This document shows, one piece after another, positions 53,733 to 62,681 of a stretch of DNA of 64,000 bases. Made by a program: the position numbers and the translations under genes. Below the pieces are notes generated by a model. It had not been told where the DNA came from, made no database searches, and saw only the letters and a program-made list of their open reading frames with translations. The DNA is taken from positions 1-64,000 of the forward strand of contig QAMW01000023.1 of assembly GCA_003150235.1 (NCBI GenBank). The letters run 5' to 3'. The stretch comes from Bacteroidales bacterium (GTDB taxonomy: Bacteria > Bacteroidota > Bacteroidia > Bacteroidales > Muribaculaceae). Positions within the stretch are counted from its first letter, which is position 1, and every line of letters starts with the position of its first letter.

Positions 53733-55382
53733 TTACATTATTCCCGAGGAGTCACACATGGCGAGTCCCGTGTAGGGCCGTGACTCACACCCGATATACA
53801 ATGTGTCAAAGGCATCTGTGCCGTCGGTGCGGTGTTCCAGCAGGTCTTCCTCCGTCTCGGCAAGCTTCTCGCCGCCCTTGAACTTGCGGAACCCGTTGCG
53901 CCCCCTCTCCACCGCCGCCGACTGGATGGCGAGTATCAGGTCGTCGTTGTTCTGGCGGTTGAAATACGGCGTGAGCCTGTTAAGCGACGCGAAACCACGG
54001 TTTATGAGATTGTATTTCTCGTCGTGACGCATCGGCGAGCCGAGCGCGATGTCGGCGACATACCACCCGTGACGGCGGAACTCCTCGATGATCGTGTAGC
54101 GGAAGTCGATGTTATTGACCGCATAATTTGAGCCGAGGGCGGTGGTGTCGAAGTAAAACACCACCGTCTTGTTGCGGTGATGGGCGTAATATGAGCAGAA
54201 GTCGGCGACCAGAGCCGGTATCTTGCGCTCAAACTTCACGTAAAACGACTTCAGCACATTCAGTCTTCCCAGCCTCTCGTCAGGCTGCCCGGCGACAATC
54301 CAGTTGATGTTGGCGTTATAATCCATCCCTATGCAGATCGGGGCATGGCGGTCAAGGTCTCGGTCGGCGCGGCAGTCCAGCGCCTCCGGCACGATGTCGA
54401 AGCCGAGCGAGTCAAGGTACTCGAAGTCGGAGGCGTCATACTTGTGACCCTCCCTCATTGAGGAATAGAACCCGTCGCGGGCTATGCCCACACGCCGGCA
54501 CATGATGGATGTCTGGAAGGTGAGCGGCGTGAGGTCGCGCTTCATGTCGCGGAGGTATTGCTCGCCGAGCAGCTCTACATTCTCCACCGACGAATATTCC
54601 CGGTAGAACGTGGCAACGGAGCGCAGGCGGTTGATGTTTGCATCGAGCCTGCGGAGATGACCGCGCATATAAGCGGGCGGCTCGACACCCTTCTTCTTAA
54701 GTTCAAGCACCTTCTGCTTCAGCCGCCACACCTCGTGCACACCCGCCGCTATGGCGTCGATGACAGCCGGATCCATCTTCTTTTCATACTCAAGGAACCA
54801 AGACCCTTTCTTCGACTGGGGCATGTCAGACACGATGAGCATCGCGTGGTTGAAAGAATGACGGGAAAAATGGGTCTTGATGCCGCCGTTGGCGGGAAGT
54901 GTCTCCGAGGCAAGCTTCACGGGGTCGATAAACCTCGCCTCGTCGATAAGCAGCCACGACAGGGTCAGGCCGTTGGAGGAGCCGGGGCGGTCCTGTGATA
55001 TCAGGATGGCGACCGACCCGTTGTAAAACGATATCACGTTCTCCCACTGCTGCGGCTCTATGATGGGGCGTTCAAACGACCGGGGAGGGCGGCGACCCAC
55101 CACGTAGTGCACGTCGCGCCTGTAACCCCACCGCGCCCATGCCGCGAAGAGCGCGGGCAGCGTGTTGGTCAGACCGTGTTTGAACGTGGGCACGACTATG
55201 CCGCCTGTCGAGCCTTTCATGCGCTGCATCATCTTCAGTGCGTAAGGGGCGGCTATGGAGTCGGTCTTGCCGGTGCGTCGCCCCGCGACGATGACCGTCG
55301 TGCGCGCCCCGATGAGCTGCGCCATGAGCTGCGGGCGGTTGAAGTAGACCGGCTTAGCCTTGGGGTTGACCTGTGTGCTCAT
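53733..55382 (-). CDS. terL: phage terminase large subunit
   Basis: 549 residues from the ATG at 55382 (MSTQVNPKAKPVYFNRPQLM); the frame opens at 55436, overlapping the preceding gene. ATPase: Walker A-like VAGRRTGKTDS, Walker B SWLLIDEARF. C-terminal nuclease with an RNase H-like Asp at PICIGMDYNANINWIVAG and a second acidic cluster in VVFYFDTTALGSN. It packages DNA into the prohead. Confidence 0.92.
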   Translation of the reverse strand: MSTQVNPKAKPVYFNRPQLMAQLIGARTTVIVAGRRTGKTDSIAAPYALKMMQRMKGSTGGIVVPTFKHGLTNTLPALFAAWARWGYRRDVHYVVGRRPPRSFERPIIEPQQWENVISFYNGSVAILISQDRPGSSNGLTLSWLLIDEARFIDPVKLASETLPANGGIKTHFSRHSFNHAMLIVSDMPQSKKGSWFLEYEKKMDPAVIDAIAAGVHEVWRLKQKVLELKKKGVEPPAYMRGHLRRLDANINRLRSVATFYREYSSVENVELLGEQYLRDMKRDLTPLTFQTSIMCRRVGIARDGFYSSMREGHKYDASDFEYLDSLGFDIVPEALDCRADRDLDRHAPICIGMDYNANINWIVAGQPDERLGRLNVLKSFYVKFERKIPALVADFCSYYAHHRNKTVVFYFDTTALGSNYAVNNIDFRYTIIEEFRRHGWYVADIALGSPMRHDEKYNLINRGFASLNRLTPYFNRQNNDDLILAIQSAAVERGRNGFRKFKGGEKLAETEEDLLEHRTDGTDAFDTLYIGCESRPYTGLAMCDSSGIM

Positions 55383-55983
55383 TGTCGGGAAGGAATAGTG
55401 AAGGCTCCTCCAGGTCGGCATCCTCCGCCTCGACATCCATGATGTCGGGGAAGTCGCGAGAGAGGTCTTTCGTGAGCCTTGCGATGTGATTGTAAATGTC
55501 AGGTATGGGCTTCACGCCGAGGAGCGTGACATCGGTCGAGGCGCAGAACGGCTGTATGGCGATCTCGTCATAGGGCAGTCCCCCGTCCTCCTCGCGCGCC
55601 ACGTCGTTATACTTGCAGTACGACGCTATGACCCTCTCCATGGTCTTGGTGTCCTTCCGCGCCTTTGCCATGGTGTAGGTTTCCAGGAACATCTCGTTGG
55701 CGCGGGCACGGTGGAACTCCCGCGACTTACGGGAGAGGAGCGGCACGAGCTGATGGATGAGCGATATGTCGGAATATGCCGACGACTGCGAGACCCCGTA
55801 CCGCGACATCAGCGTGTCGCGGAGCTGCCGGTCTTTCATCGACGGGTTGGAAAGCCAGTAATTGTACATGTCGCGTATGCGCATTAGGCGGTCGGCGAAA
55901 GCCGCCGGATATTTCGAGCGCAGCTCCGCCTCCGGAGAAAACAGGTCGAGGCGGCAGGCATCTATGGGAGAAGGCAGTGACAT
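55354..55983 (-). CDS. terminase small subunit-like DNA-binding protein
   Basis: 209 residues. A helical N-terminal part with RLRDTLM-type helix-turn-helix (MKDRQLRDTLMSRYGVSQSS, AYSDISLIHQL), an oligomerisation-like helical middle, and an acidic C terminus. Position immediately before the large subunit, overlapping it, fits a small terminase. No sequence family recognised. Confidence 0.65.
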   Translation of the reverse strand: MSLPSPIDACRLDLFSPEAELRSKYPAAFADRLMRIRDMYNYWLSNPSMKDRQLRDTLMSRYGVSQSSAYSDISLIHQLVPLLSRKSREFHRARANEMFLETYTMAKARKDTKTMERVIASYCKYNDVAREEDGGLPYDEIAIQPFCASTDVTLLGVKPIPDIYNHIARLTKDLSRDFPDIMDVEAEDADLEEPSLFLPDNEHTGQPQG

Positions 55984-56007
55984 GTGAGGAAAAATGATAT
56001 AAATGTA

Positions 56008-56283
56008 TTATTCATCGTCATCCATGTCGAGCAACGCCTTCTCCGTCATTTCCAACGCCAGCGGCGAACCGACACGGGCAAGCGCTACCATCTGGCGGCG
56101 CACCTCCGTGCGGGTCGACACCTTCCCTTTCATGTAGGCGTCGCGCGCAGGGCTGCCGGGCATGGCGATGTCAGCTTTCAGGACTTCTTCCCTCACATCG
56201 AGGATGACGGCGATTTCACTCGGCTTGGTGCATATCGAGGCGAGATTCCGGATCTGCCCCAGTTGTTCTTGCGTATATTTCAT
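56008..56283 (-). CDS. small phage protein, helix-turn-helix-like
   Basis: 91 residues: MKYTQEQLGQIRNLASICTK, PSEIAVILDVREEVLKADIA; the first 45 residues look like a helix-turn-helix of the kind found in small terminases, so either this or the 209-residue protein may be the actual DNA-recognition subunit. It overlaps the HKD protein gene by 68 bp. Confidence 0.55.
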   Translation of the reverse strand: MKYTQEQLGQIRNLASICTKPSEIAVILDVREEVLKADIAMPGSPARDAYMKGKVSTRTEVRRQMVALARVGSPLALEMTEKALLDMDDDE

Positions 56284-56767
56284 GGAACGGTACTGATCTG
56301 GACTGGATTATTTCTGAAAGGCACCCGTCAAGGGTGTCAAAGATGCCGCGGTCGGTCGTGACATACCCCGATTCGAGGCGGTTGCCGCGGGTCAGGTTCT
56401 GCGACATGACCGCCGCGACCCTCATGCCCCCGGAGTCGACAAGCAGTATCTTGGAGTGGTTGTCGGCGAGATGGCACCGGTCAACGGTGGATGATATGAA
56501 GTTCCACAGCCGCAGGGTCTTGTGGGTCGCCTTGAAGTCAAGCACTATGTCAAGCGACCTCACCAGCCCCTCCCTGCGTATGAAGTGAAGCCGGCGCAGG
56601 AACTCCTCCGAGATGGAGAAAGAGGTCATCCTCACCGAGGCTGCGCCTGTCTGACCGAGAATCCACCGCAGCACGTCGGCGACCTGCAGCACATTGTCAA
56701 GGTAGACCTGATGCGGACACACGTCAAGAGGACGCAGCACCGAGGATATGCCGCATAGTCTTTTCAT
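56216..56767 (-). CDS. phospholipase D-like (HKD) nuclease-type protein
   Basis: 183 residues. One HKD motif: NHSKILLVDSGGMRVAAVMS, i.e. HxKx4D, followed by SQNLTRGNRLESG. Small single-HKD proteins of this kind act as dimers and cleave phosphodiesters (Nuc-type). In a phage head-packaging block it is unexpected. It overlaps the genes on both sides by a few bases. Confidence 0.75.
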   Translation of the reverse strand: MKRLCGISSVLRPLDVCPHQVYLDNVLQVADVLRWILGQTGAASVRMTSFSISEEFLRRLHFIRREGLVRSLDIVLDFKATHKTLRLWNFISSTVDRCHLADNHSKILLVDSGGMRVAAVMSQNLTRGNRLESGYVTTDRGIFDTLDGCLSEIIQSRSVPFHEIYARTTGADPESRLDMHQAE

Positions 56768-57501
56768 ATCAATTTCGCCGATTTCATCTTGCCTGTCAAT
56801 GCCGGTGTCGGGTTTATCACCTTGGCATAGGCGCCGGTGATGCGCTCCTTCAGGGAGGCGTCAGGGGCGACCGCATATTTCCCCAGGAGCAGGTTGCACA
56901 GCCTTGCGGCGTTGCGCGACGCGGTGCGCGGGTCGACGGCAAGGGGTGTATCCTCGACAGGGGTGCCTCTCACATAGTGGTCGTAACGGTTCCAGTTCTC
57001 GCGATACCGCTTGTCAAGGTCTATCAGTATCTTGGCAAGGGGAAACCGGTCGGAGTCCGGACACGTCGATGTGCGCGGCGATATTAGCCTTATGCGGGTA
57101 TGCGCGTCGCGCATCTTCAGCCGTATGGACCCGTTATCGACCCAGAGCTGCTGTATCTCCGGGGGTAGGCTGTCATGATCGGCGCGCTTTCCTTTCTGGA
57201 AGTCGCTTCTATTTGCCGGTGCAGGATTTGCGAGACCGTGTGCCGCGGCGATACGGTCAACCTGCACCATCATCCCGCTCACCTGCTCGCGGGTGACCTT
57301 GGCGAGACGTTGCTTGTGGACCTTTGAAAGGTTATACTCAAGTGCCGCGGCGCGCGCCTTCAGGTTGCGGGTGATGTTGGCATAGAGTATCCGGTTGCGG
57401 GTCGCCTGAAGAAGGAGGCGGGCACCGGCAGCCAGGTCACGGCTCTCCGGCGGGGTGTCGAGCCATTGTTTTATCTGGTCTGTGAGTTGTTTGGTTATCA
57501 T
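56764..57501 (-). CDS. phage protein, helical, unknown function
   Basis: 245 residues: MITKQLTDQIKQWLDTPPES start. A highly basic middle and a long C-terminal part with RTASRNAARLCNLLLGKYAV. No motif recognised. It lies between the HKD protein and the capsid-associated protein. Confidence 0.6.
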   Translation of the reverse strand: MITKQLTDQIKQWLDTPPESRDLAAGARLLLQATRNRILYANITRNLKARAAALEYNLSKVHKQRLAKVTREQVSGMMVQVDRIAAAHGLANPAPANRSDFQKGKRADHDSLPPEIQQLWVDNGSIRLKMRDAHTRIRLISPRTSTCPDSDRFPLAKILIDLDKRYRENWNRYDHYVRGTPVEDTPLAVDPRTASRNAARLCNLLLGKYAVAPDASLKERITGAYAKVINPTPALTGKMKSAKLI

Positions 57502-57606
57502 GGCTTGCGGTAATCGGTTGTTGAAACAGAAAAGCCCGGCACGGCTGCCGCCATGGGCGGAGTGCAGCCGGGTCGGACTTTATTCATGGCAGGGCGAGGG
57601 GCAATG

Positions 57607-58191
57607 TCACACCCCGGCTTCGGCATCCCCGTTGATGACACCGTCCTCGGTGGGGATTTTGCCGGTATATGTCGGAAGCGACACCTCGTCTGAGGCCTCG
57701 AGGGTGATGGTAGTGCCGGTGGAGCCGGTGGCACCCTGACCGAGGTCCTGGGCGACCGTGGCGACCGCGTCGGAATATAGGGGCGACCCTATGACCCTGA
57801 TGTTGCCCTTCATGTCCTCGACAAGGAAGATGTTGTCCTGGTTAAGCAGAGAGCAGCCCGCGTCGGATGCCTCCGCGCCCACACCGGGGTGAACGATGGT
57901 GACCTTGTTCTTGAAGGTTTGCGACGGGATCTCGCCCTGGGTTTCCGACGACACCTGAGCCTTGGCGGGCAGATGGTCGATATAGTGGAACACCGCGCCC
58001 TCGGCGAGAACGAAGTCGCCCTCGTAGACAGTGCCGGTCGCACGTCCGAACTCGTCGCGGGGAAGACGGGGGAACTCCACGACAGCCTGCGAGTTGACGA
58101 AATAAACGCGCTTCTTGATGCCGGGAAGCTCGGGGGTGCCCTGACACCAGGCAAGCGACTTCTGGATGTTGGTACAGATCTTGTTTTCCAT
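57607..58191 (-). CDS. capsid-associated structural protein
   Basis: 194 residues: MENKICTNIQKSLAWCQGTP start. Beta-rich, with RVYFVNSQAVVEFPRLPRDE and a Gly/Thr-rich end. Directly downstream of the major capsid gene (27 bp), where a decoration protein or head-completion protein usually is. Not recognised by sequence. Confidence 0.6.
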   Translation of the reverse strand: MENKICTNIQKSLAWCQGTPELPGIKKRVYFVNSQAVVEFPRLPRDEFGRATGTVYEGDFVLAEGAVFHYIDHLPAKAQVSSETQGEIPSQTFKNKVTIVHPGVGAEASDAGCSLLNQDNIFLVEDMKGNIRVIGSPLYSDAVATVAQDLGQGATGSTGTTITLEASDEVSLPTYTGKIPTEDGVINGDAEAGV

Positions 58192-58218
58192 TTTTCAGAG
58201 GATTAGAGGATTGGCTGT

Positions 58219-59232
58219 TTACTCGCCGCCGAGGGGTTCGTCATCCTCGACAGGCACAGGTGTCCAACGCACGACCATAAGCTTGCGCGGGTCTATCGAG
58301 TGGAACTGCACACCGAACCATATATGCGATGCAAACGAAAGCGTGTAATGGTCCTTGCGCATTATGTCGACAAACGATTCATCCGACTCGTTGTCGGTAC
58401 CCCATAGGAGATTGTCTTTCTGGGTGACAAAGAACCATGTGCTTCCCTCAAGTTCCGGAAGCGGCATGAGCGTGAGTTTCTTGTTTGAGCCCTCGACATA
58501 CGCCTGTTCGTACTTGTCATTGTACGGGACTGCCGGATGCGACAGGAGATAGCCCTCGTTATACATGTCGGCAAAATGCTGGGAGCAGAAAAGGAACGAG
58601 TCAAGCTTGCGGAGCTTCGGATGAAGGTTACGCACGATATCCTTGGCTATGTCTACTGCATTTTCAGCAGTGATATCTTCGTGATACTCGTAGTAGTTGC
58701 CTTTGTCAAGCGAGATACGGTTGGCACCCCATTCCTTTTTAAGGATTTCAAGGAGACCGTCGCAGAGGTCGAGGGCAGTGTCCCCTTCAGGATTGCGTAT
58801 GCCGTTGATGGCGGCATCGGCGAGCGATTCACCGCGCGCCTTGCAGAGCATGGCGAGCACCTTGAGTGTTGTCGATGCCTTCTTGACGCCCTCGCCTATC
58901 ACGGGGTCGTCATAGCCCATGGCGAGCATGGAGTAGTCCACCGGGGCGAACAGTTCCACGACATTGCCCGGATGGGTCTCGAGGGTGCGGTAGTCGATGT
59001 CGACCGAGGCTTCCGACTCGCGGTTACGCTTGAACGGGGCAAACTGGGAGTGGCCCGATATAGCCCCGAAATGTTTCTTGCCGCGCACACCCTTGACACC
59101 GGTCATGAGACCGAGCACGTCCTTGGCGGCACGGATCGGGAGGTCGAGCAGTACAGGCTCCCACTTGTCAGCGGTCTTCTTGTAATCCTCGAAAACCTCC
59201 TCGGAGATTTTGATTTTGACTTCTTTAGCCAT
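58219..59232 (-). CDS. major capsid protein
   Basis: 337 residues: MAKEVKIKISEEVFEDYKKT start. Length, position after the protease and the mixed alpha-beta sequence with SHPAVPYNDKYEQAYVEGSN and DSFLFCSQHFADM near the C terminus suit a HK97-fold capsid protein. It begins 34 bp after the protease gene ends. No N-terminal delta-domain-like cleavage site is obvious, and the scaffold is probably supplied by the protease-fused C-terminal region. Confidence 0.8.
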   Translation of the reverse strand: MAKEVKIKISEEVFEDYKKTADKWEPVLLDLPIRAAKDVLGLMTGVKGVRGKKHFGAISGHSQFAPFKRNRESEASVDIDYRTLETHPGNVVELFAPVDYSMLAMGYDDPVIGEGVKKASTTLKVLAMLCKARGESLADAAINGIRNPEGDTALDLCDGLLEILKKEWGANRISLDKGNYYEYHEDITAENAVDIAKDIVRNLHPKLRKLDSFLFCSQHFADMYNEGYLLSHPAVPYNDKYEQAYVEGSNKKLTLMPLPELEGSTWFFVTQKDNLLWGTDNESDESFVDIMRKDHYTLSFASHIWFGVQFHSIDPRKLMVVRWTPVPVEDDEPLGGE

Positions 59233-59266
59233 TGGAGAGAGTGTTGATGGTGGATATTTGATGATG

Positions 59267-60340
59267 TCAGATCTGGCTCAGGAGGTCGGCGGAAGCCTTG
59301 GCGATGTCCTCGCCCGGGCCGTCATCCTCCGTGGTCCTTTGCTCTGTCACCGTGTCAGTGACATCGGCTGCATCGTCCTTGAGCTCGTCGACCTGTTTCT
59401 GTAGCAGCGACGACTTTTCTTCAAGCGCCTTGATGCTTGCATTGGCTTTTTCAAGCTGTCCCTTGAGGGAGGCAGCCTCCTTGGTTTTCTTCCCGGCATC
59501 GGCGAGTGCGTCCTCGATAGCCGATGCCTGCGCCTCGGTGATAGAGGCGTTTCCCCCCGTAAAGGCGAGGGTTGCGCCGAGCAGCGCGCTCAGCAGCGTC
59601 AGTGTCTTGTCAGGCATTGTGGATGTGGTTTTGTCCGCCGCGGCTGTCTCGGCATCCGCGTCGGGGTTCTGGTTGGTGAATAGCGATGATAATCCATGGA
59701 GCAGCCGAGACAGCACGGAAGGCTGCCTGCCGTAGCCGGGCGGGATGGGCATACCGGCATCGAGCATCGCCGACAGTGTAGCCTCGTCGATGGCGGGCGA
59801 CTTCGCGGCGGGGCCGTCGTCGGTGATCTCGTCGATGAAGCCCCAGTCAAGAGCCTCCTGGGGGGTGAGCCAGCGCTCCTTCTGCATGAGCTTGAGCAGA
59901 TCGTCCTGCGGCTTCTTGCAGCGGCGCGCATACATCCCGGCGATGGTGTTGTCGAGCACACGCTGATTGTCGTTGAGTTTCTTAAGCTCCTTGATGTGCG
60001 TGTCAAGCTCGTCGGCGTTCATGTAGTCCCATTCAAACACGAGGTTGCTTGACTGGTGGACAAGATACATGGCGCCGGCATCCATGGTGACGCGGGCGGC
60101 TCCCATCGACGCGATGGTGGCGGCGGAGGCATTGGCGGAGATGAAATGCACGTGCACGTTGCCGTGATTGCGGAAAAGCGCCGAGATAGTCATGCCGTCA
60201 TACGCAAAGCCCCCGAGCGAGTTGATGAGCACATGTACCTCTTCATCCTTGTGCTTGTCAAGGATGTAGGCGACCTGTTCGGACGAGAAGTTCCAGTACC
60301 CGACAGTGCCGCGCAAGTGGATGTGATAGTTTCTTGGCAT
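59267..60340 (-). CDS. prohead protease (ClpP-like) with scaffold-like C-terminal domain
   Basis: 357 residues. Residues ~1-185 are a ClpP/S14-type protease: NSLGGFAYDGM, Ser in ANASAATIASMG, His in YLVHQSS, and QKERWLTPQEALDWGFIDEI. Residues ~270-357 are coiled coil (LEKANASIKALEEKSSLLQK), expected for a scaffold. Such self-cleaving fusions process the prohead. Start MPRNYHIHLRG. Confidence 0.88.
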   Translation of the reverse strand: MPRNYHIHLRGTVGYWNFSSEQVAYILDKHKDEEVHVLINSLGGFAYDGMTISALFRNHGNVHVHFISANASAATIASMGAARVTMDAGAMYLVHQSSNLVFEWDYMNADELDTHIKELKKLNDNQRVLDNTIAGMYARRCKKPQDDLLKLMQKERWLTPQEALDWGFIDEITDDGPAAKSPAIDEATLSAMLDAGMPIPPGYGRQPSVLSRLLHGLSSLFTNQNPDADAETAAADKTTSTMPDKTLTLLSALLGATLAFTGGNASITEAQASAIEDALADAGKKTKEAASLKGQLEKANASIKALEEKSSLLQKQVDELKDDAADVTDTVTEQRTTEDDGPGEDIAKASADLLSQI

Positions 60341-60393
60341 AGCGAATTGGTCTATGCCGCGAAAATAGCTGACTGTAAGGGAGTACTAAAAGA

Positions 60394-60813
60394 CTACAGG
60401 ATGCAGCGTAACACAGATTTCTGCGCCGTGTGGGTCACAGTGTAGCTCCTCACGGCTGGGTCGCCTCCCGGCTTGCCGGTGGTCTCCGAATACTCGACCA
60501 CGGGAAAACGCGGCTCACGGGTGCCTAAAAGATACTGTTCCCCTGAGGCGCACGTCACGACAAAGGCAAGCCGCTCTCCCTCGGGAAGAGGCTCGGTGGT
60601 GTCAAAACGCAGGGTCGCCTTCTCCTGCCTTGACCCGTTGACAGTTGTCCCCTCCCATGTCAACGCGGGAATCCCGTGGAAGGAGACGGTGACGGATGGT
60701 GCAGCAATAGCTATCAGGGCGCCGGCGATGGAGCGCAGCATGGCGTTGGGAAGGAGGTCGGAGCATCTTACCGCACGGATGGCGGTGATGCCGGGGAGGG
60801 AGTTGTGTTTCAT
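60394..60813 (-). CDS. phage protein of unknown function
   Basis: 139 residues: MKHNSLPGITAIRAVRCSDL start. Beta-rich domain (VTVSFHGIPALTWEGTTVNG) with EQYLLGTREPRFPVVEYSE. Not recognised. It lies 53 bp before the protease gene. Confidence 0.6.
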   Translation of the reverse strand: MKHNSLPGITAIRAVRCSDLLPNAMLRSIAGALIAIAAPSVTVSFHGIPALTWEGTTVNGSRQEKATLRFDTTEPLPEGERLAFVVTCASGEQYLLGTREPRFPVVEYSETTGKPGGDPAVRSYTVTHTAQKSVLRCIL

Positions 60814-60908
60814 ATTGGCTCAGAGTGTGATGTGTGGTTTGTGCATAAATAAGTAAATGTGTCTCATGGTAGTTTTCAAGCGTGGAGTAAATGTGTTTTT
60901 AACATCAT

Positions 60909-61367
60909 TTAACTCTGACTCCGGGTGCGTTTGCGCAGGCGGGCATACATCTGACGGATGGTCTCCCAGTTGCGCTCCTCGCGCTCGATGCCGTGACGCT
61001 CCATGAAAGCGTATATGACATCGGTGATCATCACGTCGTGGTCAAACAATGGGTTAAGCTCCTGCCAGAGCATCGCCTGGAACATCCTCTTGCAGGTCGA
61101 CACAAGCGCCTTCTTGCCCTGCTCGGTGAGGTGGTTGTAGACTGCGGGGTTGACCCCCTTGAAGGTGGGGATCTCCACCGGAAGCAGCCCGTCGGTGCAG
61201 GGCTGCACATAATCGGCGGGACGCCGAGTGACGAGACTTTGTATCACGGCGCGGGGAGCGGAGCCTCTTGCAAACTCCACACGCCCCGTTTCATCGTTCC
61301 AGAACTCATGGCGCAGCCATTGCGCCAGGTAATCCGGGGTCTTGAGAAAGACAGAGTACTTTGACAT
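60909..61367 (-). CDS. first gene of the late operon, unknown function
   Basis: 152 residues: MSKYSVFLKTPDYLAQWLRH start. Helical, Arg-rich C terminus (YARLRKRTRSQS). A winged-helix or DnaA-N-like fold is possible (MERHGIEREERNWETIRQMY), but I do not recognise it. Being first after the promoter it may be regulatory. Confidence 0.6.
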   Translation of the reverse strand: MSKYSVFLKTPDYLAQWLRHEFWNDETGRVEFARGSAPRAVIQSLVTRRPADYVQPCTDGLLPVEIPTFKGVNPAVYNHLTEQGKKALVSTCKRMFQAMLWQELNPLFDHDVMITDVIYAFMERHGIEREERNWETIRQMYARLRKRTRSQS

Positions 61368-61404
61368 GTTAGATTTCTAAGGCTAATAAATTGATTCTCA
61401 ATAG

Positions 61405-61436
61405 CAAATATAAGAAAAAGATTGATTTTCAACAAA
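61405..61436 (-). promoter_or_regulatory. promoter of the structural operon
   Basis: On the minus strand TTTG (61436-61433), 20 bp, TATATTTG (61412-61405), 38 bp upstream of the first gene. Host-type promoter, so an activator or repressor would control timing; see the adjacent iterons. Confidence 0.65.
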
Positions 61437-61527
61437 TATATCATCGGGAATGTGACTGAATCATGAAAAAATTTCGCTCTCCATATTTTTTCTTGTAACC
61501 GAGCTGGCAAGTGCTTTTTTTCCGTGC

Positions 61528-61889
61528 AATCGTGCAGTCGTACCCCCACTATTGATTATCAGCACGTTACAGCGCACTATTCAATCGTGCAAAACGCACG
61601 AAAATCGTGCGCCTTTTTCCGAAATTCGTACACTCGTACAATCGTGCACAATCGTGCAAAAATCGTGCGCACTTATCTCTCTATTATTCAATATATTACA
61701 AAGGTCTGCACGATTGCACGATTATTTTCCCCTTTTATACGCGAGAAAAAATAAAAAAATTATAGTGTCTGTTTTTTCCTTTGTAACGCGCTGTAGCATA
61801 AATATATAAGTGGCAATATATATTTTGGGTACATCTGTTTTTACATGCATTCCCGATAATCGCAGGAAAAAATCGTGCGCAAATCGTGC
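61528..61889. repeat. AATCGTGC iteron cluster
   Basis: Ten exact copies of the 8-mer: direct at 61528, 61583, 61603, 61640, 61650, 61661, 61871 and 61882; inverted (GCACGATT) at 61708 and 61716. Near-variants such as CCGTGCA lie between. Downstream from 61730 to 61860 is AT-rich. The region from 61368 to 62073 has no gene. Possible roles: replication origin, or regulator-binding sites for the adjacent late promoter. Confidence 0.75.
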
Positions 61890-62073
61890 GCTTTTTGAGA
61901 CCCCCCGCGCCCCCTCTTTGTATCGATGCGCGCGGTGCGGCTGCACGGACGTGCGACCGCACTTCCTCCAATCGTTCCGGCAGGGGGGCGAGGGGGTCAA
62001 AACGCATAAAAAACGGCGTCATAAAGGTTGACAACTCATTGAATGATAATTTGGTAATATCATTGCGTTTGAT

Positions 62074-62190
62074 TACCTTTGTATGTAGATTGGGAAATCT
62101 CATACGCAGAATTGAAAGAGAAATGCGAACAATTTTTTTTGAATACTACCGTTCGACAAAAAAAGCCGCGTTGTGAAACGCGGCTTTTTT
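62074..62190 (+). ncRNA. candidate small RNA with own promoter and terminator
   Basis: Promoter TTTG (62050-62053), 20 bp, TACCTTTG (62074-62081). The unit ends at a perfect stem AAAAAAAGCCGCGTT / AACGCGGCTTTTTTT (about 62158-62192). The transcript would be about 100 nt; it holds only a 17-codon frame beginning at 62121 and running into the hairpin. The same hairpin terminates the minus-strand gene at 62215. Confidence 0.45.
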
Positions 62191-62214
62191 TCATCGAGTG
62201 AAGTCCCTCCTGTG

Positions 62215-62478
62215 TCATGGCTTGGCTTTACTTACCGGAATCATGCGCCATCCCATCGCGCCATGATTTACGCGCTCGGGGCGGAAACCCCTGTCGAGCA
62301 TCACCAGCGCCACGTCATCGATGCTGACGTCTACCATGTCGGCAAGCTCAGCCACTATCATCGAGGAGGTGTAGGTAACCGTGTCTTTCTCCGGCATACC
62401 GGGAGCGGCAGGCATAAAATCGTCAAGGAATCCATCAATCACCGTGCGCCATGCAGGGTCTTTTACTTTCTTCTTCAT
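62215..62478 (-). CDS. cassette C, gene 3: small conserved-looking protein
   Basis: 87 residues from the ATG at 62478: MKKKVKDPAWRTVIDGFLDD. The C-terminal half (TSSMIVAELADMVDVSIDDV) looks like a small helix-turn-helix or winged-helix fold. It follows gene 2 by 2 bp, so cassette C is tricistronic, unlike A and B. Not recognised. Confidence 0.6.
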   Translation of the reverse strand: MKKKVKDPAWRTVIDGFLDDFMPAAPGMPEKDTVTYTSSMIVAELADMVDVSIDDVALVMLDRGFRPERVNHGAMGWRMIPVSKAKP

Positions 62479-62480
62479 AA

Positions 62481-62681
62481 TTAGCACTCTTTTATATTGT
62501 TGTCATGAATGAAACGGTCAATCGCCTCACGCAGCCTCAGCAGGTCGGCGGTGGTGTCAAGCACGATGATGCCCGACCCGTATCCGGCATAGGCGACTTC
62601 TATCTCAACCACCGACGCGGGCTCATTGTTCTCTGCAAGCACCACACGGCGGCTCACTTTCACTGTCGCCCCCGGTTTCAT
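62481..62681 (-). CDS. cassette C, gene 2: small conserved protein
   Basis: 66 residues: MKPGATVKVSRRVVLAENNE start, ending RFIHDNNIKEC. Nearly identical to the cassette B copy across the middle (VEIEVAYAGYGSGIIVLDTT). Its ATG overlaps gene 1. Confidence 0.75.
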   Translation of the reverse strand: MKPGATVKVSRRVVLAENNEPASVVEIEVAYAGYGSGIIVLDTTADLLRLREAIDRFIHDNNIKEC

